A stretch of 64,000 bases of DNA from Sporosarcina sp. FSL K6-2383 (GCF_038618305.1 NZ_CP152017.1:3075001-3139000); one strand, 5' to 3'. Shown: positions 15,776 through 24,379, counted from the first letter of the stretch. Numbers and translations: made by a program. The notes: generated by a model not told the origin, from the letters alone.

Positions 15776-17470
15776 CTAGTTCAATTTAAATTGCTTCACT
15801 GTCTCTTGTAGATCCTCTGCCATTTTGGATAAAGTAGTAGCAGATGCTGTGATTTCTTCCATAGAAGCAAGTTGTTCTTCTGATGCAGAAGCAACATTTT
15901 GTGTATTATCAGCAGAATGTTGCGCAATATTTGCCATTTCTCCAATAGAAGCGTTAACCTCTTCTGTACTTGCGGACATTTCTTCAGAAATAGCCGTAAC
16001 TTCTTGAATTTGGGCAGTAACTTGTTCAATTGAGATTAATATCTTTTCAAATCGTTTTCCTGTTTCATCTATGATTAGTTTACCAGTTGCAACTTCTGTC
16101 GTACCGACTTCCATAACATGTACCGCTTCATTCGTATCATCTTGTATTTGAGTGATTAATCCAGCTATTTGACCAGCTGATTCTCTGGATTGTTCTGCAA
16201 GTTTTCTAACTTCATCTGCTACGACAGCAAACCCTTTTCCATGCTCACCTGCACGAGCAGCTTCAATCGCTGCATTTAAAGCCAATAAATTAGTTTGATC
16301 AGCTATTCCAGTTATGACTCCAATAATATTACCAATCTCATTGGATAGCTCTCCTAATTTTTTGATACCCAAAGCAGAATCCGCTACTGCATCATGAATG
16401 GTGTTCATTTGATGAATCATTTTTTGAAGAGATTCATTCCCCAAGTTAGCTTCCTTGTTTGTTTCAATTGCTGATTCTGAAACAGAAGAAGATGTTTCAG
16501 CTATTTGTTGTATGCCAATTGCCATTTCATTCATGGCTGTAGAGGAATCATTGGCTGAATCAACTTGCGTCTCCGTACCACTTGCAATTTCCTGAATAGA
16601 TGTTGCAATCTGCTCCGTCGCTCGGGCTGTTTGTTCCGCACTTGCAGTTAACTCTTCTGCAGAGGATGCTGTATGGCTTGAGTTAATACTAACTTTTTCA
16701 ATTACTATCCGAAGGTTTTTAGCCATCAGATTGAATGAATTGACCAAATCTCCAATCTCATCTTTGTTTTTCACTTTTACAGGTTTAACAGAAAGATCCC
16801 CTTCTGCCATTTTTATAGCCGAATTAGCTAAAGCAATTACCGGTGTTGAAATAAGTCGTCCCATAATAAGCGCGATAACAATTCCAACTAAAACGGCAAC
16901 AATTCCTACTGCTAGGACAAGTATAACTGTACTTTGTACCTTTTTAGCATTTTGCGTACTACCTGTAACCAACAAATTATGCTGACTATCTGAGAGCTCT
17001 TTTACTGCTTCATCTAGTCTGAGTACGATACCTATTCCTTCTGAAGAAACGAGCGCTTGGTATTCTGCATTTCTATTCTTCTTTTTTAAATCAAATACTT
17101 TTTCTGTGAATCGAGCATACTCAGCTTCTATTTCGTTAACTTCTTCCAACATCTTAATAAATTCTGGTCCTTTGAATTTTGGATGTAAGGCATCATAGAC
17201 TTCTCTATACTTCGAAGCAGCGTCAGTATGGGCTTGAAGTGACTTACTATCCCCAGATAATAAATATCCCCTCATTGTAATCATTTCTTGTTTTACCGCC
17301 ACTTGTAATTCTTTGATTTCCACCGCTTTCATTGCCTTATCGTCTATTAAATCAGTATATGAATCTCTCAAACTTGTAATTTGGGTAAAACTTATGCCAA
17401 TTGATATGATTAGTAATAATAAAACGGCAGTGAATCCACCTAATAACTTTTTGTTAATTGTCCATCTCAT
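15776..17470 (-). CDS. methyl-accepting chemotaxis protein
   Basis: A 564-residue transmembrane chemoreceptor. TM1 is at about 8-28, and a four-helix-bundle ligand domain follows (about 30-180; 4HB_MCP type, with the MRGYLLSGD segment). TM2 is at about 182-205 ([20 protein letters not shown]), HAMP at about 206-260, and the long cytoplasmic signalling coiled coil carries the hairpin tip [20 protein letters not shown]. CheA/CheW bind there to control flagellar rotation. GAGGAG precedes the ATG. An EAL-domain gene and a possible small membrane protein lie just upstream on the same strand. The ligand is unknown. No sigma-D promoter could be recognised with confidence. Confidence 0.93.
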   Translation of the reverse strand: MRWTINKKLLGGFTAVLLLLIISIGISFTQITSLRDSYTDLIDDKAMKAVEIKELQVAVKQEMITMRGYLLSGDSKSLQAHTDAASKYREVYDALHPKFKGPEFIKMLEEVNEIEAEYARFTEKVFDLKKKNRNAEYQALVSSEGIGIVLRLDEAVKELSDSQHNLLVTGSTQNAKKVQSTVILVLAVGIVAVLVGIVIALIMGRLISTPVIALANSAIKMAEGDLSVKPVKVKNKDEIGDLVNSFNLMAKNLRIVIEKVSINSSHTASSAEELTASAEQTARATEQIATSIQEIASGTETQVDSANDSSTAMNEMAIGIQQIAETSSSVSESAIETNKEANLGNESLQKMIHQMNTIHDAVADSALGIKKLGELSNEIGNIIGVITGIADQTNLLALNAAIEAARAGEHGKGFAVVADEVRKLAEQSRESAGQIAGLITQIQDDTNEAVHVMEVGTTEVATGKLIIDETGKRFEKILISIEQVTAQIQEVTAISEEMSASTEEVNASIGEMANIAQHSADNTQNVASASEEQLASMEEITASATTLSKMAEDLQETVKQFKLN

Positions 17471-17549
17471 AATAAAACTCCTCGACTTTCTTCTCTTTGT
17501 TTATACGAACATGCTGCACTACTGGTTCAATAATTTACTGCGCGATGAT

Positions 17550-17681
17550 CTAGTCACTTATCGCACACATTGTGGATAGAATTGATTCACTCTTCATGAT
17601 TACGGAAATACTATATACAACCAATAGAATGACCACAAAATAGCGAGTGAAAATGCCAATCATAATTTGCATTTTCTCCAT
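17550..17681 (-). CDS. possible 43-residue single-pass membrane protein
   Basis: A short frame starts 13 bases after the EAL gene stop, with AGGA 11 bases before its ATG. It encodes MEKMQIMIGIF followed by TRYFVVILLVVYSISVIM, one convincing membrane helix, then a short polar tail. It fills the gap between the EAL protein and the chemoreceptor in the same direction. No family is recognised. Small size and a weak ribosome site leave it uncertain. Confidence 0.38.
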   Translation of the reverse strand: MEKMQIMIGIFTRYFVVILLVVYSISVIMKSESILSTMCAISD

Positions 17682-17694
17682 CTGTTTTATATTC

Positions 17695-18489
17695 CTAAGC
17701 GTGACTTTTTTCCATTTTCTCGGTTAACCTGAATTTAATAATTAGGTTTTCTCCTGTTACAGGCTTGCTGAAAAGATACCCCTGCCCCTCATTACAGTGA
17801 TGCAGCTTTAAAAATTGAAGATGCTCCTCTGTCTCAATCCCTTCAGCTATCACGCGTATATTCAAACTATGAGCTAGGGTAATAATCATTTTTACGATTT
17901 CCCTGTCTTTTGAACTATGCACTAAATCATTCACAAATGACCTATCGATTTTAATAATATCTACAGGAAATTCCTTTAAATAGGTCAACGTATTATAGCC
18001 CGTCCCGAAATCATCGAGACTTATTAAAATGCCAAGTTCTCTCAATTGCTTCATCATACTAATCGCCTTGGGAATATCGATTGTTATCCCTTCAGTAATT
18101 TCAAGCTCTAGATAGCACGGGGAAAGACCTGTTTCCTTTAATACTTGAGAAACAGTCTTAAAGAGGTCCTGCTCGAGTAGTTGACAAGGAGAAAGATTAA
18201 CGGACATGATAATCGGAGAAAAACCATCGTCTTGCCATTTCTTATTTTGTTTACATGCATTGTATAATACCCATTTTCCAATTCGAGTAATTTCACCTAT
18301 TTCCTCCGCTATAGGTATAAAATCACCTGGTGCAATTAGCCCAATTTCGGGATGCTGCCATCTGATTAAAGCTTCGACGCCCACTACTTTCTCAGTTTTC
18401 AAGTTCACCTTTGGTTGAAAATGCAAGAATAACTCATTACGCTCAATTGCTTTCAGCAAATCCGTTTCAAGCACTTTAGAATGATTCAT
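17695..18489 (-). CDS. stand-alone EAL-domain cyclic-di-GMP phosphodiesterase
   Basis: A 264-residue protein that is almost entirely one EAL domain; the enzyme linearises c-di-GMP to pGpG. Catalytic motifs are intact: EALIRW (the EAL signature, ExLxR), VNLSPCQL, ELEITEG, LDDFGTGYNTLTYLK with DIIKIDRSFV, and AEGIETEEHLQFL with NEGQGYLFSKPV. No sensor or GGDEF domain is attached and there is no membrane helix. CGAGGGAGGAAG precedes the ATG, so this is a genuine start rather than a truncated GGDEF-EAL gene. The downstream chemoreceptor suggests a role in the switch between motility and sessility. Confidence 0.93.
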   Translation of the reverse strand: MNHSKVLETDLLKAIERNELFLHFQPKVNLKTEKVVGVEALIRWQHPEIGLIAPGDFIPIAEEIGEITRIGKWVLYNACKQNKKWQDDGFSPIIMSVNLSPCQLLEQDLFKTVSQVLKETGLSPCYLELEITEGITIDIPKAISMMKQLRELGILISLDDFGTGYNTLTYLKEFPVDIIKIDRSFVNDLVHSSKDREIVKMIITLAHSLNIRVIAEGIETEEHLQFLKLHHCNEGQGYLFSKPVTGENLIIKFRLTEKMEKSHA

Positions 18490-18646
18490 AACTTCCTCCC
18501 TCGTACTAATAAACTAAACCAGCTAGCTTTATTATCTACAATTCGACATTAAACGACAATCACCAATAGTTCTTATTATTCATTGATGTTTAAGGTATAA
18601 AAGACTTAAGTATAGGAATCATATCCTACTCTAGCCTTATCTCTAC

Positions 18647-18668
18647 AAAAAAAGAACCTGCAACGATA
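18647..18668 (-). terminator. distal half of the LuxR-type gene terminator, split by an IS3 element
   Basis: On the minus strand TGCAGGTTCTT followed by a seven-T tract is the 3' arm of a hairpin. The 5' arm (AAGAACTTGCA) lies at 20479-20489 on the other side of the IS. The rebuilt hairpin has an 11-bp stem with one U-G pair and the loop TATCGT; the 3-bp target duplication ATA lies in that loop. Confidence 0.75.
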
Positions 18669-18674
18669 TAAAAT

Positions 18675-18725
18675 GTACCCTATGAGATAGACACTTTAAA
18701 AAAGTCTCTCTTATGGGGTACTTTT
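18675..18725 (+). promoter_or_regulatory. fold-back hairpin at the left end of IS copy 1
   Basis: GTACCCTATGAGATAGAC pairs with GTCTCTCTTATGGGGTAC (18 positions, two wobbles and one mismatch) and is followed by TTTTC. It uses the left inverted repeat as its first arm and would terminate transcripts entering from outside. Confidence 0.6.
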
Positions 18726-18784
18726 CTTTATAATGAAAGAACAACGATTATATGTTGGCATGAAGAACCTTATCAACAACGCTT

Positions 18785-18866
18785 GGCGCTTGGGGATGCC
18801 TCCCGCGATAAGCCTAATAGAAGACCACTATTAGTCTCATCGCTTCGGCTACCCCAGTAAGGCGCC
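18785..18866 (+). ncRNA. nested hairpin in the leader of the IS transposase gene
   Basis: Successive arms pair outward in order: CTAATAG/CTATTAG, GCGAT/ATCGC, GGGG with CC/GG near CCCC, and GGCGC/GCGCC. They form one long interrupted stem over 82 bases. It is GC-rich compared with the IS. No open frame fits. The family is not recognised. Confidence 0.45.
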
Positions 18867-18931
18867 TACGCTGGAGATTATTACAAGGAAAATATAAATC
18901 CAACATATATAGATAGAGCGGAGCAGAATTT

Positions 18932-19330
18932 ATGTCAAAGAAATTATTTACTGATCAAGAACAAAAAATACTGGTGAAACATCCTTATGTAAAAGCTGTT
19001 AGTGAAAAGGGAATTACATATACAGATGAATTTAAAGCAATAGCTATTAAGGGATATGAAGATGGTAAAAGTTCACGGGAAATCTTTGAAGATGCAGGGT
19101 TCGATATTGATATCGTGGGGATTCAACGGGCGCTTTCGGCTTTAAAACGCTGGCGTGCAGCCTATAAAGAGAATGGCGTGTCTGGGCTAGAAGATACACG
19201 TAAATATCATTCAGGACGCCCATTAAAGCGTCAATTAAGCGTAGATGAAAAGTATGCCAGATTAGAAGCGCAAAATGAACTACTAAAAAAGATAGGGCTA
19301 GCAGAAAGGATGTTGGGGAAGAACAAGTAA
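18932..19330 (+). CDS. IS3-family transposase OrfA (IS copy 1)
   Basis: A 132-residue DNA-binding subunit. An N-terminal helix-turn-helix region (TYTDEFKAIAIKGYEDGKSS and GIQRALSALKRWRAAYKEN) recognises the inverted repeats, and a C-terminal leucine-zipper-like segment (YARLEAQNELLKKIGLAE) leads into the frameshift site. Ribosomes that slip back one base at A-AAA-AAG (19285-19291) continue into orfB and give a 438-residue OrfAB transposase; those that do not make OrfA alone, which in related elements is regulatory. GCGGAGC precedes the ATG. Confidence 0.9.
   Translation: MSKKLFTDQEQKILVKHPYVKAVSEKGITYTDEFKAIAIKGYEDGKSSREIFEDAGFDIDIVGIQRALSALKRWRAAYKENGVSGLEDTRKYHSGRPLKRQLSVDEKYARLEAQNELLKKIGLAERMLGKNK
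19285..19291 (+). other. -1 programmed frameshift site, A-AAA-AAG
   Basis: The zero-frame codons are CTA AAA AAG. After slippage the -1 frame (GAT AGG GCT...) is open and continuous into orfB. This is the canonical IS3-family heptamer. Confidence 0.88.
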
Positions 19331-19356
19331 AACTCACAGAGGCACGACAATTCCAA

Positions 19357-20247
19357 TTGATACACACCGTCATCGAAATGCATGATTTAAAACAAATGGT
19401 ACGCTACCTTTGTCGATTAATAGGGGTATCCCGTTCGGGATATTATCGCTATTTTTCAGATGAGGCAGTGGCAAAACGACAAACAGATCATCAAGCAGAT
19501 GAAACAGTCAAGGACATCATTTTAAAGGCTATTCATTTTCGGCGTCGTCCTACCAAGGGGGCTCGTCAGATAAAAATGACATTGGAACGCCATTATCAAA
19601 TTACGTATAATTTAAAACGAATTCGTCGCATTATGAAAAAGTTTGAAATCGTATGTCCGATTCGAAAAGCGAATCCTTATCGTAGAATGGCAAAAGCAAC
19701 AAAAGAACATCGCACATTACCAAACCTTTTAAATCGCGAGTTTAAGCAAGGGATTTCCGGAAAAGTATTATTGACGGACATTACCTATTTAAGTTATGGA
19801 AAAGGAAAACGTGCCTATCTATCGACCATTAAAGATGCGGAAACCAATGAAATTCTAGCCTATGAAACATCCGATAAAATAACGCTAGATATCGCTCTAA
19901 GTACAGTAAAGAAATTAAAGAAGAATGGTAAAAAACTAGCTGAAGGTGCTTTCATTCACTCGGATCAAGGGGTTCACTATACCAGTCCCCACTTCCAAAA
20001 GCTTGTGAAGAAAATGGGTTTAGGTCAGTCCATGTCACGTCGTGGGAACTGTTGGGATAACGCTCCCCAAGAATCATTCTTTGGTCATTTTAAAGATGAA
20101 ATAGATATGAAATCATGTGAAGCTTTGGAAGATGTAAAACGAGAGATAAAGAGCTATATGACTTATTACAATCATTATCGTGGTCAGTGGAATTTAAAAA
20201 GGATGACGCCTGTAGAATACAGACATCATCTTCTTCAAGTTTCCTAA
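19357..20247 (+). CDS. IS3-family transposase OrfB, DDE integrase core (IS copy 1)
   Basis: A 296-residue catalytic part, read mainly as an OrfAB fusion from 19291. The HTH_21 region (RRPTKGARQIKMTLERHY) precedes an rve integrase core with all three acidic residues: LTDITYL, FIHSDQGVHYTS and, 35 residues on, the Glu of APQESFFGHFKDE; SMSRRGNCWDNA lies between. This is the IS150-subgroup pattern. The frame is intact. The TTG at 19357 lacks a ribosome site, supporting production by frameshift. Confidence 0.92.
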   Translation: MIHTVIEMHDLKQMVRYLCRLIGVSRSGYYRYFSDEAVAKRQTDHQADETVKDIILKAIHFRRRPTKGARQIKMTLERHYQITYNLKRIRRIMKKFEIVCPIRKANPYRRMAKATKEHRTLPNLLNREFKQGISGKVLLTDITYLSYGKGKRAYLSTIKDAETNEILAYETSDKITLDIALSTVKKLKKNGKKLAEGAFIHSDQGVHYTSPHFQKLVKKMGLGQSMSRRGNCWDNAPQESFFGHFKDEIDMKSCEALEDVKREIKSYMTYYNHYRGQWNLKRMTPVEYRHHLLQVS

Positions 20248-20275
20248 ATATGTTGAATGTATAATTCTTACTCAC

Positions 20276-20406
20276 TTCAGCTGATTGGAGTGCAGAGCGG
20301 CGACTCCAGCGGGAACAGCACAAGCCGAAGACCCCGCAGGAACGAAGTGACGAGGAGGCTGAGGCTGTGCCCGCGGAAAGCGTCCGCTCGGAACGGAAAT
20401 CAACGG
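20276..20406 (+). repeat. GC-rich dispersed-repeat-like sequence inside IS copy 1
   Basis: About 130 bases between orfB and the right inverted repeat are much richer in G+C than the IS and can fold into nested stems (GCAC-AAGCC with GGCT-GTGC, CGGG with CCCG). From memory, very similar GCGACTCCAGCGGGAACAGC-type sequences are scattered in many Bacillales genomes between genes. No coding frame is convincing here. Confidence 0.5.
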
Positions 20407-20475
20407 TTAGTTACATTCTTCAGTTCAACTTATATAGGGCTTTTTTTAATTGTCCTTTACAAAGGGTACATTTTA

Positions 20476-20489
20476 ATATGCAAGTTCTT
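20476..20489 (-). terminator. proximal half of the LuxR-type gene terminator, split by the IS
   Basis: On the minus strand AAGAACTTGCA starts at the stop codon of the LuxR-type gene and is the 5' arm of the terminator whose 3' arm and T-tract lie at 18647-18662 beyond the IS. Confidence 0.7.
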
Positions 20490-22677
20490 ACTTTACTGGG
20501 CTATACCCCATTTGATATATTTTAGCAATTGCCTGAGAACGGTCTGAAACGTCCAATTTACTTAAGATATGCGTCATATGGTTTTTAACAGTGTGCTCAC
20601 TAATATAGAGAAGTTGAGCAATCTCTTTATTGCTGCAGCCTTGAATAACGTGATTCAGAACTTCTTTTTCTCTCGTTGATAAATTCAGACTAAGAAATGT
20701 TTCTTCTTGAATTTCAGTAGCTACAGATTGTCTTCGATTCAAACTTCCCTCAAGTACAATTTCTCTCACATTTATTTCCCTTTGATTGACGAATAAAATA
20801 AATCGTTTTCGCATATTCTCGTTTTCAATTTTCAATGTAGCAATCGATTTGATTGAGCTATTATCGGAATGATAGGTCTGAATGATTGCTATGAACTCAG
20901 CCAATAAATTGCCATCACTTTTCCCATCAAGTACTTCCCCTATTTTTCCCAATAACGAAATCAATTCTTGATCGTCTATTATTCCTTCCACCAAAATAGG
21001 GTCAATAACTGAAAAAAAGCTTAGTCTTTCAATCATAATCGAATCACTAATGCCAACTTCCAGTGCAAACTCTAAGGCAGTTTCTTTTATATCTTCTGCC
21101 AATTTATATTTTTCGGGCTCATAAACTTGCAAGAGCTTGCGTGGCAATTCCATCATATTTAAATTCCCACGAAATCTATCCTGGGTCTTAAGAAAGTGAA
21201 TTGCTATTCCGCCTGCTATGGCCAAATTGGAAATAACAGTTATATACTTATCCATTTCTGTCTTTGAACGAATCCCAACAGAAAGTGAGCCATATACATA
21301 ATCATCAAAAACGAGCGGAAATTCCATGATTCTTATTCCACACGGGGTTTCATTCATTAAAGGATTTCTCCATTTCTTGACGACAAGAGTTGAAGAAAAG
21401 AGCTTCTGTGCTGCTTCCTGAAGGTGGTTATAGACGACCTCTTCCAAAATCCCCTTTGACAGCAGCTTCGCATTATTTTCAGTTACATCACTTCTATAGA
21501 CAATTGAAGTGAAGGTTTCCCGTGTAAAGTTCATACTAATATCAATCAAAATTAATAATACCTTTTCAAGATCCTTTACTGTCATCAGCACCTTAATAAT
21601 CTCTTCGAAGGTAGCGATTTCCATTGATTGATTTTTAATTTTGTCGACCAAATCCAGCGTATTTAAGTGATTCATCATAAGAGAAGCACACGTAGAAAGT
21701 TTGTCATAAATTGATATTTCATCAATTTCTCGCTCAGTGCTTCCTCCAAATAACAATCCAATTACTTGATTGTCCCCCACAAGAGGGAAACAAAATAAGC
21801 TTTTCACATCCATATTCAATTTAGTAAATAACCAGAGTCGTGCATCATTTTCAATATTCTCATAAAACTGAGGTTGTTTTGTAGCAATTGAATAGCCCAG
21901 TAAACCTTCTCCAACTGAAAATGTATAATCTCTCAAAGCCTCTGAGTATTCGCCAACACTCGTTTTAACCCTATACAGATCGCCTGTTGAGTGGAAAGCA
22001 AGTGCTATAAAATCGACATCATTCAAAAAAATTGCTGTTTGTAAAATTGATTCAACCGTTGCCGTTTTGTTATTAATCGAGGTTATTTGTTCTGACACAA
22101 GGCTCGAAAATTTTTGGGTGTTATTATATTCTTCACGTCTTGCTACATATGAAGCGATAACCTCTGTCATATTTTTTATATGCTCAACTTTATTGAATAC
22201 TTCACTTTCTGAGAGTGCCTCGAATTCAACGACTTCCTTAGATAAATAACTATTCATTGCAAAATAATTATCAATCATTTCATTTGTTTTCTCGTCAATA
22301 ATATAACCAGAAATAATAAAATAAGTCGCTCTCTTATTCAAAAGTACAGGCGATATGATTACCTTATTTCCCAGCTCAGTGTCGAGTAAGATTGTTTTAT
22401 TGATCGAATGTAAGGGCTGAATAAAGCTTTCGAGATTTTCTTTTGTTATATATTTCCTATATAATTCTTCCGTTTGTCGATTTCCCCAAGATATTTCGGT
22501 AAGAAATTCACCTTCCAGGCTATAAATAATAATCGCTAACCCAGTCCAGCTGGCATATGAATCCTGTAATCTTTGCAAAAATAATAAATCCTCTTTCATA
22601 TCTGATACCACAGTCTTTTTTTTAGATACTTTTTCATCGTCTCTTATCCCCTTTGGTAAATCTATAGCGCTTTTCAT
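20488..22677 (-). CDS. large sensor-regulator: PocR-like, GAF-like and LuxR-type HTH domains
   Basis: A 729-residue cytoplasmic protein. The N-terminal part (about 30-150; SYASWTGLAIIIYSLEGEFL) resembles a PocR-type ligand-binding domain. Two following segments (about 200-335 and 360-500) have GAF-like spacing (VGEGLLGYSIATKQPQFYEN, SLFCFPLVGDNQVIGLLFGG). The C-terminal 65 residues are a clear GerE/LuxR helix-turn-helix: LSTREKEVLNHVIQGCSNKE, then SEHTVKNHMTHILSKL. No response-regulator receiver or kinase domain is present, so a small molecule is the likely signal. The start has only a weak ribosome site; an internal ATG at residue 27 is an alternative. Its terminator has been interrupted by the IS. 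Target genes are not indicated. Confidence 0.72.
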   Translation of the reverse strand: MKSAIDLPKGIRDDEKVSKKKTVVSDMKEDLLFLQRLQDSYASWTGLAIIIYSLEGEFLTEISWGNRQTEELYRKYITKENLESFIQPLHSINKTILLDTELGNKVIISPVLLNKRATYFIISGYIIDEKTNEMIDNYFAMNSYLSKEVVEFEALSESEVFNKVEHIKNMTEVIASYVARREEYNNTQKFSSLVSEQITSINNKTATVESILQTAIFLNDVDFIALAFHSTGDLYRVKTSVGEYSEALRDYTFSVGEGLLGYSIATKQPQFYENIENDARLWLFTKLNMDVKSLFCFPLVGDNQVIGLLFGGSTEREIDEISIYDKLSTCASLMMNHLNTLDLVDKIKNQSMEIATFEEIIKVLMTVKDLEKVLLILIDISMNFTRETFTSIVYRSDVTENNAKLLSKGILEEVVYNHLQEAAQKLFSSTLVVKKWRNPLMNETPCGIRIMEFPLVFDDYVYGSLSVGIRSKTEMDKYITVISNLAIAGGIAIHFLKTQDRFRGNLNMMELPRKLLQVYEPEKYKLAEDIKETALEFALEVGISDSIMIERLSFFSVIDPILVEGIIDDQELISLLGKIGEVLDGKSDGNLLAEFIAIIQTYHSDNSSIKSIATLKIENENMRKRFILFVNQREINVREIVLEGSLNRRQSVATEIQEETFLSLNLSTREKEVLNHVIQGCSNKEIAQLLYISEHTVKNHMTHILSKLDVSDRSQAIAKIYQMGYSPVK

Positions 22678-22774
22678 TACAAAATTGCCCGAGTAGTCTT
22701 ATTCTCATATATTAGCACTGATTTGAGATAATAGTAATATTTTGATCTTCCAATTATTACTAATTTCCAACATC

Positions 22775-22813
22775 AAAAAACACATCCTTATTTTTTTAAG
22801 GGATGCGTTTTTT
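22775..22813 (-). terminator. terminator of the yugE-like gene
   Basis: AAAAAACRCATCC pairs with GGATGYGTTTTTT (about 12 bp) around an AT-rich loop. T-tracts on both strands suit both minus-strand neighbours. Confidence 0.85.
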
Positions 22814-22817
22814 CTTT

Positions 22818-23078
22818 TTAGACGATACATTTCGCCTCATATTTAATTGCTAATAACTTGTAAGAAATTTTCATGCATTTTTCAATTGGAATCCATAGTT
22901 TATAGGAGTGTTCATAAATCTCACGAATGCGTTTAGCAAGGTCTGTCGGGTGATCGAGGCGATGCAATTCTGAGATAACATCAACAATTTCGAGTTCATA
23001 TGCTTTAGCTCCCGCTTCAAACGGATCCCATTGTTCTAGAAGCGCAATAGCCTTTTTATTAATTTCGATTGATTCCAC
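22818..23078 (-). CDS. yugE: DUF1871 family protein (YugE-like)
   Basis: An 86-residue soluble helical protein, the same length as B. subtilis YugE and placed, as there, directly beside patB. The start is GTG (MESIEINKKAIALLEQWDPF) with AAGGTGG upstream. The pattern WDPF, a cluster of acidic residues, and LAKRIREIYEHSYKLWIPIE is that of DUF1871. The function is unknown. Gene and assignment rest on length, context and these segments. Confidence 0.75.
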   Translation of the reverse strand: MESIEINKKAIALLEQWDPFEAGAKAYELEIVDVISELHRLDHPTDLAKRIREIYEHSYKLWIPIEKCMKISYKLLAIKYEAKCIV

Positions 23079-23151
23079 GATAAGCCACCTTATTTTTCTT
23101 TAGTCTTATTTATGATAGCATAGTAGAGAAAAAAGGAAAGTAGGGATACTC

Positions 23152-24327
23152 ATGAGTGTATTTGAAAAAGTCATTGAACGACGAGAAACCCGTTCTGTAA
23201 AATGGGACATGATGGAGAAAATTTATAATATTGAAGACGCATCAGATATTTTACCGATGTGGGTCGCTGATATGGATTTTGCTGCACCTGAAGCCGTCAT
23301 TCAAGCGATGAAGGAACGGCTTGACCACCCTGTCTTCGGCTACTCGTATGCTTGTGAAGGCTGTAAAAATGCTGTTCGGACATGGTTATCTGAGCGTCAT
23401 GAATGGGAAACTAAAAACGAATGGATGCTATTTCATCAGGGAGTTGTCCCTGCAATTGCCTCCGTTGTTGAAACATTCACGACGGCGGGTGACGGAATTC
23501 TTGTCACCTCTCCTGTCTATCCACCATTTTTTCAAATTCCACAACGACAACAACGAAACATCGTTGAATGCGTTATGCTTGAAGAAAATGGAGCTTATTC
23601 CATCGACTTTGAAGAATTCGAAAAATGCCTACAGCAAAATGTAAAACTGTTTATCTTATGTAATCCGCATAACCCTGGAGGCATCGTCTGGAAAGAAAGC
23701 GAGTTAAAAGAAATGCTAAGACTTTGTACAAAATATGATGTTCTTATTTTAGCGGATGAAATTCACGCTGATCTCGTCTTCCCGGGACATAAACATATTC
23801 CACTAGTCACATTGGCGGGCGAAGAAGCTGACCGTATCATCACTTGTGTCGCACCTACAAAAACCTTTAACATCGCAGGTGTCCAAGCGGCGTTAATGAT
23901 CGCGACAGACGAAGGTGTACGGGAGAAACTGACGTTGAATGCGATGGCTCACGGCCAGATGGATTTGAGTCCATTTGCAGCTGCCGCACTAACTGCTGCC
24001 TATAAAGAAGGCGGCCCATGGTTAGACGAATTACTCGAAATCATTTCTTCGAATATGGACTATGTCATTCATGAGCTGACGTCAGCAATCTCTGGCTTAA
24101 AAATTGCGAAGCCACATGGTACGTATCTACTTTGGATTGACTATCGTGGTACGGGGTTAACTGAAGATGAAATGATGGACAGGTTGTTGAATAAAGGGAA
24201 GCTTGCACTTGAACCAGGGACAAAATACGGAGAGGCAGGACGCGGCTTCCTACGGATGAATGTCGCGACACCACGTTCACTTGTCGAAGAAGGCGTTAAC
24301 CGATTTGTGACTGCACTGACTGACTGA
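23152..24327 (+). CDS. patB: PatB/MalY-type C-S lyase (cystathionine beta-lyase-like aminotransferase)
   Basis: PLP-dependent fold-type I enzyme of 391 residues (B. subtilis PatB 387). It splits cystathionine or cysteine to pyruvate, ammonia and a thiol in the cytoplasm. MalY/PatB signatures include DMMEKIYN, LPMWVADMDFAAPEAV, NPHNPGG, ILADEIHADLVFPG and the Schiff-base lysine region APTKTFNIAGVQ. A short ribosome site (AAAGTAGGGA) precedes the ATG. It is divergent from yugE as in B. subtilis. It ends at a bidirectional terminator. Confidence 0.92.
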   Translation: MSVFEKVIERRETRSVKWDMMEKIYNIEDASDILPMWVADMDFAAPEAVIQAMKERLDHPVFGYSYACEGCKNAVRTWLSERHEWETKNEWMLFHQGVVPAIASVVETFTTAGDGILVTSPVYPPFFQIPQRQQRNIVECVMLEENGAYSIDFEEFEKCLQQNVKLFILCNPHNPGGIVWKESELKEMLRLCTKYDVLILADEIHADLVFPGHKHIPLVTLAGEEADRIITCVAPTKTFNIAGVQAALMIATDEGVREKLTLNAMAHGQMDLSPFAAAALTAAYKEGGPWLDELLEIISSNMDYVIHELTSAISGLKIAKPHGTYLLWIDYRGTGLTEDEMMDRLLNKGKLALEPGTKYGEAGRGFLRMNVATPRSLVEEGVNRFVTALTD

Positions 24328-24331
24328 TAAA

Positions 24332-24379
24332 CAAAAGAAAAACAGCACCTCAATGTTGAGAGTGCTGTTTTTCTTTTGC
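24332..24379. terminator. bidirectional terminator between patB and a small membrane-protein gene
   Basis: AAAAGAAAAACAGCAC and GTGCTGTTTTTCTTTT form a 16-bp stem with long A/T tails on both sides. The stop codon of the convergent gene lies in the loop. Confidence 0.88.

Larger units (their letters stand above)
18669..20475 (+). mobile_element. IS3-family insertion sequence (IS150-like), copy 1, apparently intact
   Basis: A 1807-bp element with imperfect terminal inverted repeats starting TAAAATGTACCC at both ends, then TATGAGATAGACA (left) and TTTGTAAAGGACA (right). It is flanked by the 3-bp direct repeat ATA (18666-18668 and 20476-20478). It carries orfA and orfB joined by a slippery heptamer, so the transposase looks functional. 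It is longer than most IS3 elements because it holds a structured 5' leader (18785-18866) and a GC-rich repeat after orfB (20276-20406). Confidence 0.85.

Noticed and set aside
19285..19357. orfA/orfB of IS copy 1 as a pseudogene broken by a frameshift
   Set aside because: The break is the normal A-AAA-AAG programmed site, and the -1 frame is open across the junction.
20257..20547. A 96-codon plus-strand frame across the GC-rich repeat and the IS end
   Set aside because: It crosses the IS boundary and reads an RNA-like repeat. No ribosome site and no family resemblance.
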